5,371 nt of DNA from an uncultured Eubacteriales bacterium (GCA_902765035.1 CACWYF010000109.1:1-5371); one strand, 5' to 3'; shown: positions 1 through 5,371, counted from the stretch's first letter. Notes: generated from the sequence alone by a model not told the origin. Numbers and translations: made by a program.

Positions 1-636
1 ATCATTTTCAAGGGCATCGACGGTAAGTGCCTGAACATCGGCGTCGGAAATGATCTGGACAATGCGAAGACCATCATCACGGTCAGCCAGCCTGGCAAAC
101 TTGCGACAGTCGGAACCACAGGCGAGTGTACTGTATATGTCAAGGTAACGGATACGCCGGAAGACATCGGAGAGACGATCGACGGAGATCCTGACGATCC
201 GAACTCAACGGTCTCCTACAGCTTCATCACTGCAGAAGATGATGAAGGCAAATACTACGGCGATGGAGATCCTGAGGTCCATTCCTCGATCAAGAAGGGC
301 GACAAGTTCACAGGATCCGCTGTTTGCGTATCCTGGACATATAACTGGGGTTCAGGTCCTTCACATGCAGATATCAAGTGCACGACAGGAAAACTCAAGG
401 GCAAGGTCATAGGTACTGCATGTATCTCGGGTAAATCGAAGGCGCTGGCACTCAAGGGCGCTAAGTTCTCTTATGTCGCCAAGGTCGTAAAAGTGGACAG
501 CAAGACGGGCAAAGTCGCATACGATGTCACTTTCTATCCAAGAGACCGTCATAATGTGTCTTATGGAGAACTGAGTAACTTCCATGTAGCTACTCAGACT
601 ATGGCCGGCACAACAACACTCACATATACTCCGCAG
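1..636 (+). other. Unrecognised N-terminal region of the surface protein (possible binding head)
   Basis: Residues 1-212 of the visible protein precede the first SpaA-like domain. The stretch is rich in Thr, Ser, Gly, Lys and Asp with alternating hydrophobic residues, which suggests beta-sandwich folds. It has an acidic linker near residues 52-66 (TPEDIGETIDGDPDD) and five Cys (10, 43, 109, 127, 141). In multi-domain Gram-positive adhesins the stalk domains are C-terminal and the ligand-binding head is N-terminal, so this could be part of the head. That role is inferred from position only. Confidence 0.45.
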
Positions 637-3600
637 ATAGATGTAAAGGTGAAAAAAGTAGACCCGCAGACTCACTACAATCATCCTGAGAACTACAATG
701 TTGGCGGTGCAGCATTCCAGATCTATACGGATGAGGCATGCACAAAGAAGGCAACGGATATCAAGGGCAACAATGCGCTTCTCACTATTAAGGCGGATTC
801 TACAGGTCACAGCGGAGAAAGCCAGACCATCACTCTGAAGAAGCTCGACGGTATGGAATACTATGTCAAGGAGGTCAGCTGCCCGAAGGGATACAAGCTT
901 GCAGGTATCGGTACCATCCAGGAAGACATGACCGTAGAAGAAGCGGTCGTGACTCCGCAGGTCAAAGTAGTCAAGAAAGCAGCCCAGACAGATGTAGACT
1001 ATCTGCAGTTTTCAAACAACTACACGCTCAAAGGCGCAGAGTACACAATGTACTGTGATGCTGCATGTACAAAGGTTGCAAAAGACATCACCGGAAAAGC
1101 GGTAGTGTTCAAGACGGATCTTCTGGGTCAGACTTCACCTGTAAGAGTGGATATAGGCAGCTACTGGGTCAAAGAGACTAAGGCATCCAAGGGATTCAAG
1201 AAGGACCCTAAGACTTACAGCTTCACACGTGCGGACGCTCACGAGGACGAGCCTTATGTTGTGGATTCCACAGAAGAGCCGACATATAAGAACCCGGGCC
1301 TCACAGTGTTCAAATTCGATCCTACAGGTGCAAAGGGATGGAAGCGTCTGGTCAATGCCGAATTCACTATCAAGTACTATGATGTAACTGTGCCGTATGG
1401 TGATGAGAACGATATAGATCCTGCAGCAGTCGATCTTTCAGGAAAGACACCTGCACGTCAGTGGACATTCAAAACGAGAAAGATGCCTACAGACGATCCG
1501 ACTGTGATCATGGCCGGATTCGACTGGAACAGTGATGACCCTGTCAGCGGTGATGCGCTGCTCACAGAAGGCGGCAGCCGCATAATCCCATGCGGATTCT
1601 ATACGATTGAGGAGACCAAGGCACCTACAGGTCTCTCACTTTTCGAGAAGATCTATCACGGCAAGATATACCAGCCGGCGAACGGTGCAGCTGCGAGCAT
1701 CTATACTGAGGATGCAACGCCGGACGGACAGATCATTACAAAAGTCAACGTCCCGAACAAGCCGCAGCATGTCACTATCGGCATCAGAAAGCTCGATGCT
1801 GAGTCAGAGGCATCCGAAGCCAAGGGACAGGCAAGCGATGAGAGAAAGAGCGCTTTCGGATCTCTTGCCGGAGCAAAGTACGAAGTCTACTTCGATAACG
1901 ATGAGACATCGAAACCGGAGATCGTGGGAACTATCACTACGGATGAGAATGGCGAGGCATATCTCACCAAGAGGATGGCAGGCAGACCTGAAGCGATCGG
2001 TGACGACCTTGAGCCGGGAACATACTATGTCAAGGAAGTACAGGCGTCTCCGGGATATGTCATGGATAAGTATGTCCTTAATGACGGAGTGACCGAAGAA
2101 GTCAGATCTGGTGAGATCGAAGTGATCTGCGGCTACAGGGAAGACGGCAAGGCCGTAACCAAGACCATCACCGGTGAATATGGTGATGGAATGCATCTCT
2201 TCAGAACGAGAGCAGAAAATGAGAGCACGGAGATCTTCAATTATACAGTCACTTCAAAGGACTGGCCGCATAAGACGAACATCAGGAAGACAGATGCAGC
2301 TACAGGTGAAGAAGTTCCTGGAGCAAAGCTCCAGATCATCGATGAAGATGGTGAGATCGTCGAGGAGTGGACATCGACATCAGAAGAGCACATCGTATGG
2401 GCTCTGCCTGACGGCAAATACACCCTCCGTGAGATCACAGCGCCGTACGGATACGATGTAGCCGAAGATATCTCTTTTGAGATCATAGATAACGTGATCG
2501 AGAACACCGTTGAGATGAAGAACAAGCCTGTCACTGTCGGTACTACAGCACTTGATGATGCAACTCAGTCGCACCAGGGAGTATTCGCTGAATACTCTAC
2601 TATCGTGGATGAGGTCAAGGTAACCGGACTCTACGAAGGCAGAGAATATGTCATCAAGGGGATAATGATGGACAAGACTACCGGCGAACCGCTGACAGAC
2701 TCTGAAGGCAATAATGTGACTGCTGAGTCTGAGCCATTCATTGCAACCGGTGATGAGATGGAAGTGGAAGTTGAATTCACAGTTGATTCGTCAAAGTTCA
2801 CTACTGACACAGTTGCGGTAGTATTCGAGACTCTGTACAGAACAAGTCAGGTACACGATGAAGAGACACCGGTCGAACTGCAGAAGCATGAGGAGATCGG
2901 TGATGAGGAGCAGACGATCCACTATGGCGGCATCGTTGCTACGACAGCTCTCGACAAGTCTTCGAAGAGCCATAACATCCTTGCAGCAAAGAACGTCACG
3001 ATTGTGGACACTGTAAAGTTTGAGAATCTCTCGCCAAACAGCGAATACGAGATCAAGGGTACCATCCTCGATAAGACAACCGGTAAGATGACAGATATAA
3101 CGGCAACGAAGAAATTCACTCCGGAGACTGCTGACGGGACAGTGGATGTCGAGTTCACATTCGATGCCACAGATTTTGCGAATCATGATCTTGTTGTTTT
3201 CGAGACTCTGCTCATCAGCAATATAGAGATCAATAAGCATGAAGAACCGGATGATGAGGATCAGACGATGTATGTACCGGAGATCAAAACGACAGCTACA
3301 GATGTCGATACGGAGGATCACATCGCTTATGGCGGTGAGACTGTCAGGATCATCGATGTCGTTGAGTATCATAACCTGATCCCGGGCACGCAGTATACCA
3401 TGAATGCTACACTGATGAACCAGAAGACCGGTAAGCCGGTAAAGGAAAACGGAAAGCATGCCACTGCATCCAAGGCATTCACTCCGACCGAGAAGGACGG
3501 GACAGTAGAAGTCGAGTTCGTGTTCAACGGGATCGACCTCAGGGGAGATACGGTAGTCGCATTCGAAGAATGCACGATCAACAAGATCCCTGTCGCTGCG

Positions 3601-4143
3601 CATACGGATATTAACGATGATTCGCAGTCAGTGGATATCCCTAAGATCGGAACGAAGGCGGCGCTTGTGGACGAGTGTGTCGAGGATACCGTAGAGTACG
3701 AGAACCTCATACCGGGTCAGTATTTCATGAGAGGCTGGCTTGTTGACAAGGAAACCGGAGAGAAGATAGAAGGATCCGATGGCGAGACACTGCTCAATGT
3801 GACAGCGGGTACAACTTCCGGTACTGTTACGGTCAACCTCTGGCTCGATGACTATGATAAGCTCGCCGGCCATAAGATCGTAGCTTTCGAGGAGTGCTAT
3901 TATATCGTGACTAACGATGACGGTACGCCTGAAGAGAAGCTCGTAGGCGAACATAAGGACATCAAGGATAAGAAGCAGACTGTCAGTATCCCATCAGGCG
4001 CACCGAAAACAGGTGACAGTACACTTCTCTGGCTTTACCTCGGTATATTTGCCGCAGCACTCGGAGGAGCGCTCTTCTTTGTGATCAGAGAGTATGCGGA
4101 AAGACGCAGACAAGCCAAAGAGGATGCAGAGATGTTTGTCTGA
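1..4143 (+). CDS. VaFE/SpaA repeat-containing, sortase-anchored surface protein (5'-truncated by window)
   Basis: This is a giant cell-wall-anchored surface protein, probably an adhesin or pilin-like stalk. The frame is open from base 1 to the TGA at 4141-4143, giving 1380 visible residues (numbered here from base 1); the signal peptide and start are outside the window. Residues 1-212 match nothing I recognise. Five SpaA/Cna-B-like domains follow at about residues 213-843, each with an N-terminal Lys strand and a YxVxE-like motif. Four VaFE (Thr-Gln ester-bond) domains follow at about 846-1330, each with Thr, Asp, VxFE and His-x7-Gln. The end carries APKTG (1334-1338), a 22-residue hydrophobic helix and an 18-residue charged tail, a cell-wall sorting signal variant. 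By family knowledge, Cna-B domains form Lys-Asn isopeptide bonds and VaFE domains form Thr-Gln ester bonds, both resisting shear and proteases. The ligand is unknown. Fourteen Cys are visible, many for this class. The domain class and anchoring are secure; the binding role is inferred. Confidence 0.93.
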   Translation: MIFKGIDGKCLNIGVGNDLDNAKTIITVSQPGKLATVGTTGECTVYVKVTDTPEDIGETIDGDPDDPNSTVSYSFITAEDDEGKYYGDGDPEVHSSIKKGDKFTGSAVCVSWTYNWGSGPSHADIKCTTGKLKGKVIGTACISGKSKALALKGAKFSYVAKVVKVDSKTGKVAYDVTFYPRDRHNVSYGELSNFHVATQTMAGTTTLTYTPQIDVKVKKVDPQTHYNHPENYNVGGAAFQIYTDEACTKKATDIKGNNALLTIKADSTGHSGESQTITLKKLDGMEYYVKEVSCPKGYKLAGIGTIQEDMTVEEAVVTPQVKVVKKAAQTDVDYLQFSNNYTLKGAEYTMYCDAACTKVAKDITGKAVVFKTDLLGQTSPVRVDIGSYWVKETKASKGFKKDPKTYSFTRADAHEDEPYVVDSTEEPTYKNPGLTVFKFDPTGAKGWKRLVNAEFTIKYYDVTVPYGDENDIDPAAVDLSGKTPARQWTFKTRKMPTDDPTVIMAGFDWNSDDPVSGDALLTEGGSRIIPCGFYTIEETKAPTGLSLFEKIYHGKIYQPANGAAASIYTEDATPDGQIITKVNVPNKPQHVTIGIRKLDAESEASEAKGQASDERKSAFGSLAGAKYEVYFDNDETSKPEIVGTITTDENGEAYLTKRMAGRPEAIGDDLEPGTYYVKEVQASPGYVMDKYVLNDGVTEEVRSGEIEVICGYREDGKAVTKTITGEYGDGMHLFRTRAENESTEIFNYTVTSKDWPHKTNIRKTDAATGEEVPGAKLQIIDEDGEIVEEWTSTSEEHIVWALPDGKYTLREITAPYGYDVAEDISFEIIDNVIENTVEMKNKPVTVGTTALDDATQSHQGVFAEYSTIVDEVKVTGLYEGREYVIKGIMMDKTTGEPLTDSEGNNVTAESEPFIATGDEMEVEVEFTVDSSKFTTDTVAVVFETLYRTSQVHDEETPVELQKHEEIGDEEQTIHYGGIVATTALDKSSKSHNILAAKNVTIVDTVKFENLSPNSEYEIKGTILDKTTGKMTDITATKKFTPETADGTVDVEFTFDATDFANHDLVVFETLLISNIEINKHEEPDDEDQTMYVPEIKTTATDVDTEDHIAYGGETVRIIDVVEYHNLIPGTQYTMNATLMNQKTGKPVKENGKHATASKAFTPTEKDGTVEVEFVFNGIDLRGDTVVAFEECTINKIPVAAHTDINDDSQSVDIPKIGTKAALVDECVEDTVEYENLIPGQYFMRGWLVDKETGEKIEGSDGETLLNVTAGTTSGTVTVNLWLDDYDKLAGHKIVAFEECYYIVTNDDGTPEEKLVGEHKDIKDKKQTVSIPSGAPKTGDSTLLWLYLGIFAAALGGALFFVIREYAERRRQAKEDAEMFV
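637..2529 (+). repeat. Array of five SpaA/Cna-B-like domains within the surface protein
   Basis: Five divergent domains lie in tandem at about 637-951, 961-1296, 1300-1764, 1771-2256 and 2263-2529. Each starts with a strand carrying a Lys (residues 219, 326, 438, 597, 763) and has an aromatic-x-hydrophobic-x-Glu motif before a K/ASPxGY-like turn (Glu 291, 392, 538, 679, 811). In the family, Lys, Asn and an acidic residue form a spontaneous isopeptide bond. A closing Asn is visible in domains 2-5 (residues 431, 586, 747, 841), usually in NxP context. Domain 1 has TPQ there instead. Domain 3 is the long subtype with a VSGDALL segment before IPCGFYTIEETKAP. Residue assignments are by eye. Confidence 0.85.
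2536..3990 (+). repeat. Array of four VaFE / Thr-Gln ester-bond domains within the surface protein
   Basis: Four tandem domains of roughly 110-130 residues share an ordered set of residues. Thr lies in the first strand (848, 981, 1097, 1218), Asp in an I/V-x-D/E-type strand (870, 1003, 1119, 1229), Glu in VVFE or VAFE (943, 1068, 1189, 1297), His in H-D/E (963, 1080, 1201, 1318), and Gln in the last strand (971, 1088, 1209, 1326). The His-to-Gln distance is 8 in all four. In characterised ester-bond adhesin domains (for example Clostridium perfringens Cpe0147), Thr and Gln are joined covalently with help from acidic and His residues. The fourth domain has a shortened Thr-to-Asp segment. Confidence 0.88.
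4000..4140 (+). other. Cell-wall sorting signal: APKTG, membrane helix, charged tail
   Basis: Bases 4000-4014 encode APKTG, an LPxTG variant with Ala in place of Leu, directly followed by Asp and Ser. Bases 4021-4086 encode a 22-residue hydrophobic segment (TLLWLYLG...FFVI). The protein then ends in an 18-residue tail with Arg-Arg-Arg and several acidic residues. This is the expected order of a sortase substrate: cleavage between Thr and Gly would attach the protein to peptidoglycan or a pilus subunit. The tail is longer and more acidic than the usual short basic tail. Confidence 0.88.
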
Positions 4144-4165
4144 TAAACTATACAGCTCATTCAGA

Positions 4166-4184
4166 AGTACAGTATGAGTACAGT
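4166..4184 (+). repeat. Two direct copies of AGTACAGT spaced 11 bp apart
   Basis: AGTACAGT occurs at 4166-4173 and again at 4177-4184, an 11-bp period that puts both copies on the same face of the DNA. A related AGTACAT lies at 4209-4215, and GTACAGT recurs at 4428-4434 just before the excisionase. Such repeats near a recombination module could be binding sites for a regulator, the excisionase or the integrase arm domain. The function is inferred. Confidence 0.4.
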
Positions 4185-4193
4185 TGCTGTCGA

Positions 4194-4220
4194 GTAAGAT
4201 ATAGTATCAGTACATCTTAC
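4194..4220. promoter_or_regulatory. Inverted repeat GTAAGAT...ATCTTAC, possible operator
   Basis: GTAAGAT (4194-4200) and ATCTTAC (4214-4220) are perfect 7-bp reverse complements separated by 13 bases. The element ends 8 bases before the TATAAT at 4229 and so covers where a -35 box would sit. No T run follows it, so it is not a good terminator. A protein-binding site controlling the adjacent promoter is the simplest reading. Confidence 0.4.
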
Positions 4221-4225
4221 ACCTT

Positions 4226-4234
4226 TGATATAAT
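4226..4234 (+). promoter_or_regulatory. Extended -10 promoter (TGATATAAT)
   Basis: TG at 4226-4227, one base, then a perfect TATAAT at 4229-4234 makes a consensus extended -10 element. No good -35 hexamer is present 16-18 bases upstream, which an extended -10 can tolerate. Transcription would begin near 4241 and run toward the excisionase gene through a leader of about 257 bases. Confidence 0.55.
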
Positions 4235-4270
4235 TATGATGTAAAAGAATAACTGAACATGAAAATACTT

Positions 4271-4300
4271 CAGAAGGCTCGGTCAACCGGGCCTTTTGTA
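4271..4300 (+). terminator. Rho-independent terminator-like hairpin
   Basis: The core stem AAGGCTCGG (4274-4282) pairs with CCGGGCCTT (4287-4295) around a TCAA loop, with one T-G wobble. It can extend by three more weaker pairs to 4271 and 4298. The T run is only TTTT (4294-4297), partly inside the stem. It can terminate the surface-protein transcript 128 bases after its stop codon, and it would also end RNA begun at the 4229 promoter. Confidence 0.65.
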
Positions 4301-4343
4301 GTATGTCATTTGTTCGGTTTTTGTCGGGCAAAGGCGAATATTA

Positions 4344-4384
4344 CTTGCAAGGTGAAAAGTAGCCATACTATCACTTTGAGCAAG
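4344..4384. repeat. Long imperfect inverted repeat in the leader
   Basis: CTTGC (4344-4348) pairs with GCAAG (4380-4384), AAGGTGA (4349-4355) with TCACTTT (4371-4377, one G-T wobble), and TAG (4360-4362) with CTA (4368-4370). The stems are separated by a GA bulge on the right and an AAAG bulge on the left. About 15 pairs form around a 5-base loop. There is no T run after it, so it is not a terminator. It could be leader RNA structure or a protein-binding site. Confidence 0.5.
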
Positions 4385-4413
4385 ATCATTATACAAACAC
4401 AGTTCAAATATGC

Positions 4414-4453
4414 CGAGGGTGCGATTTGTACAGTCGCAGCTTCGCTTTTTTTT
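4414..4453 (+). terminator. Terminator or attenuator hairpin with T8 upstream of the excisionase gene
   Basis: CGAGGGTGCGA (4414-4424) pairs with TCGCAGCTTCG (4434-4444) around a 9-base loop. Ten of eleven positions pair, with one G-G mismatch and one G-T wobble. After one C comes a run of eight T (4446-4453). It ends 44 bases before the excisionase start, with no convincing promoter between, so transcripts of the excisionase and integrase probably have to read through it. This fits either insulation from upstream transcription or an attenuator. Confidence 0.65.
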
Positions 4454-4483
4454 GATTGTAAGGATAGCATTTTACTATCTCAG

Positions 4484-4491
4484 AAAGGAGG
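4484..4491 (+). promoter_or_regulatory. Strong ribosome binding site for the excisionase gene
   Basis: AAAGGAGG lies 6 bases before the ATG at 4498. This near-perfect Shine-Dalgarno sequence selects 4498 over the in-frame ATG at 4507, which would be 15 bases away. Confidence 0.85.
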
Positions 4492-4497
4492 AAGCTT

Positions 4498-4701
4498 ATG
4501 GTACGTATGAGAACAATCAGACAATGTGTAGCTGAACTCAGGACTATTGACCCGAATACAGCAATCACTGCCTCCGCTCTGCGCAGATGGGTACGTGAGG
4601 GGGAGATCAATGTGGTTCAGGTAGGCAATAAGCAACTTGTAAGTCTCGAGGCTGTTGAACTCTATATATCAAAACAGCTTGAGGGAGGAGGCGCTATTTA
4701 G
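4498..4701 (+). CDS. Excisionase-family small DNA-binding protein
   Basis: This 67-residue protein resembles the excisionase/HTH proteins encoded just before integrases on Tn916-like elements. An N-terminal helix (TIRQCVAELRTIDPNTAI) leads to a helix-turn-helix at about residues 24-36 (TASALRRWVREGE). A short wing-like segment follows (INVVQVGNKQLVS), then a helix (LEAVELYISKQL), the winged-helix layout of MerR/Xis-like proteins. In this family the protein binds and bends DNA near the attachment site and pushes the integrase toward excision. The start is set by AAAGGAGG 6 bases upstream. It lies three bases upstream of the integrase start in the same frame, so the two genes are almost certainly cotranscribed. 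A terminator-like hairpin just upstream suggests its expression is restrained. It could also regulate transcription without taking part in excision; sequence alone cannot tell. Confidence 0.82.
   Translation: MVRMRTIRQCVAELRTIDPNTAITASALRRWVREGEINVVQVGNKQLVSLEAVELYISKQLEGGGAI
4681..4691 (+). promoter_or_regulatory. Ribosome binding region for the integrase, inside the end of the excisionase gene
   Basis: The purine-rich GAGGGAGGAGG encodes part of the EGGG tail of the excisionase and can pair with 16S rRNA. Its last GGAGG (4687-4691) is 13 bases from the ATG at 4705, longer than optimal. Integrase translation may therefore depend partly on ribosomes finishing the excisionase gene. Confidence 0.6.
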
Positions 4702-4704
4702 ACT

Positions 4705-5371
4705 ATGGCTGAGAAAAAGAAGCGCAGGAATGAAGTGTGCGTAGGAGGTTATTCATATCAGAAGATCTGCCGGAAGGTTGGAATGAAGCAGAATAAAGCT
4801 GGTAAATGGGTGCCTGAATATAAGAACTTCTATGGGAAGACTAAGAAGGAAGCTATTGCAAAGTATGAAGCATATAAGAACATCAGGAGCAACGGGAAGT
4901 TTAACAGCAACACGTGTCTTGGTGAATTTATAACCTGGTGGACAGACAATGTGTATCTTCAGGATAGTTCGGTCAAGCCGGGAACAAGAACGCTGCACAT
5001 CAACAGCTATCACAATGTCTTCGACGGCTGCGGTGTTCTCGGGATGTCCGTATCGGAGATCACGGGTGCGGATCTGCAGGCAGTTATGTCAGCTTCATCC
5101 CGCGGTGCTACAACAAAACGTCATGCGCGGAGTTTTATCAAGAGGTTCTATATATATCTTGAGTCTCAGCACATAGCAAAGAATATCACTAACTGCTTAG
5201 TGCTTCCTGAGGCGGAACACAGGAAAACCGATCAGGCTATAGAAACCTTTACGGATGAGGAAATAGCCAAGTTCCTTAATAAGACTCCTTCGGATCATCG
5301 CCTGAGGCTGTTGATAGTACTCGCTATCTATACGGGTGCAAGAATCGGTGAGCTGAGTGCACTGACATATG
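4705..5371 (+). CDS. Tyrosine recombinase / integrase, Tn916-type (3'-truncated by window)
   Basis: The first 222 residues of a site-specific tyrosine recombinase are visible and the frame runs off the window end; such integrases are usually near 380-400 residues. Residues 1-12 are basic (MAEKKKRRN). Residues about 13-60 look like an arm-type DNA-binding domain, with KWVPEYKNFYGKTKKEAIAKYEAYK typical of this group. Residues about 70-171 form the helical core-binding domain (from LGEFITWW to the RHARSFIKRFYIYLES helix). The catalytic domain begins near TFTDEEIAKFL (181). The first catalytic box is TGARIGELSALTY, with Arg213 as the expected catalytic arginine; the remaining Lys, His-x-x-Arg, His and Tyr residues are beyond the window. 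It would cut and join element and target DNA at attachment sites, aided by the excisionase just upstream. No frameshift is seen. The family is clear; the exact element is not. Confidence 0.92.
   Translation, partial: MAEKKKRRNEVCVGGYSYQKICRKVGMKQNKAGKWVPEYKNFYGKTKKEAIAKYEAYKNIRSNGKFNSNTCLGEFITWWTDNVYLQDSSVKPGTRTLHINSYHNVFDGCGVLGMSVSEITGADLQAVMSASSRGATTKRHARSFIKRFYIYLESQHIAKNITNCLVLPEAEHRKTDQAIETFTDEEIAKFLNKTPSDHRLRLLIVLAIYTGARIGELSALTY

Larger units (their letters stand above)
4144..4497. other. Non-coding regulatory region between surface protein and excisionase
   Basis: These 354 bases are more AT-rich than the flanking surface gene and contain no credible gene. An open frame at 4259-4510 passes through both terminator-like hairpins, lacks a ribosome binding site and overlaps the excisionase start. 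The region holds the direct repeats, inverted repeat, extended -10 promoter, three hairpins and T8 tract listed separately. No attachment core could be identified because the other element end is not in view. Confidence 0.7.

Noticed and set aside
493..495. GTG at 493 as the start of the surface protein
   Set aside because: The same frame is open without a stop back to base 1 with similar composition, and no ribosome binding site precedes 493. The gene simply begins upstream of the window.
1607..2092. A 161-residue + strand frame within the surface gene
   Set aside because: It is Arg/Ser-rich out-of-frame translation of the SpaA region with no family resemblance.
2791..3603. A 270-residue antisense open frame
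   Set aside because: It lies opposite the ester-bond domains, has no plausible start signal or recognisable protein character, and is explained by the codon bias of the sense gene.
2536..3990. Tandem domains read as a DNA-level repeat or CRISPR-like array
   Set aside because: The similarity is at protein level with diverged DNA. It reflects domain duplication within one gene, with no short identical repeats and spacers.
4388..4393. Reverse-strand TATAAT as a divergent promoter
   Set aside because: No suitable -35 box lies 16-18 bases away, and no gene on the reverse strand would use it.
4452..4478. Promoter TTGATT / TACTAT directly before the excisionase
   Set aside because: The spacing is only 15 bases and transcription would begin at about 4485, inside the ribosome binding site.
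4259..4510. An 83-residue frame ahead of the excisionase
   Set aside because: It has no ribosome binding site, runs through two terminator-like hairpins and the T8 tract, and overlaps the excisionase start. The product has no recognisable features.

Overview
The window looks like a Bacillota (Clostridia-type) chromosome or integrated element, plausibly Lachnospiraceae or a relative. The basis is a sortase-type surface protein built from SpaA/Cna-B and VaFE (Thr-Gln ester-bond) domains, strong AGGAGG ribosome binding sites, and a Tn916-style excisionase-integrase pair. The genus cannot be fixed from the sequence.

Bases 1-4143 are the 3' part of one very large gene for a cell-wall-anchored adhesin or pilin-like stalk protein. 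The frame is open from base 1, so the signal peptide and true start lie upstream. The 1380 visible residues contain an unrecognised Cys-containing N-terminal region, five SpaA/Cna-B-like domains, four VaFE/ester-bond domains, and a sorting signal (APKTG, one hydrophobic helix, charged tail). Both domain families are known for self-generated covalent cross-links, which suggests a stiff, protease-resistant stalk.

Bases 4144-4497 hold no convincing gene but are dense in signals. They include spaced direct repeats, a perfect 7-bp inverted repeat just upstream of an extended -10 promoter, a hairpin followed by a short T run, a second long imperfect hairpin, and a terminator-like hairpin with eight T residues ending 44 bases before the next start codon.

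Bases 4498-4701 encode a 67-residue excisionase-like DNA-binding protein. From 4705 to the window end lies the first 222 residues of a tyrosine recombinase, cut just after its first catalytic arginine box. The pair is the recombination module of an integrative element. The adhesin gene is therefore either cargo of that element or the host gene at its border. The window cannot decide which, because no attachment site or second end is visible.

No RNA gene, CRISPR array or insertion sequence was recognised. The most interesting parts are the mixed cross-linking architecture, with one shortened ester-bond domain and one SpaA domain lacking its Asn, and the apparent attenuator leader in front of the excisionase.
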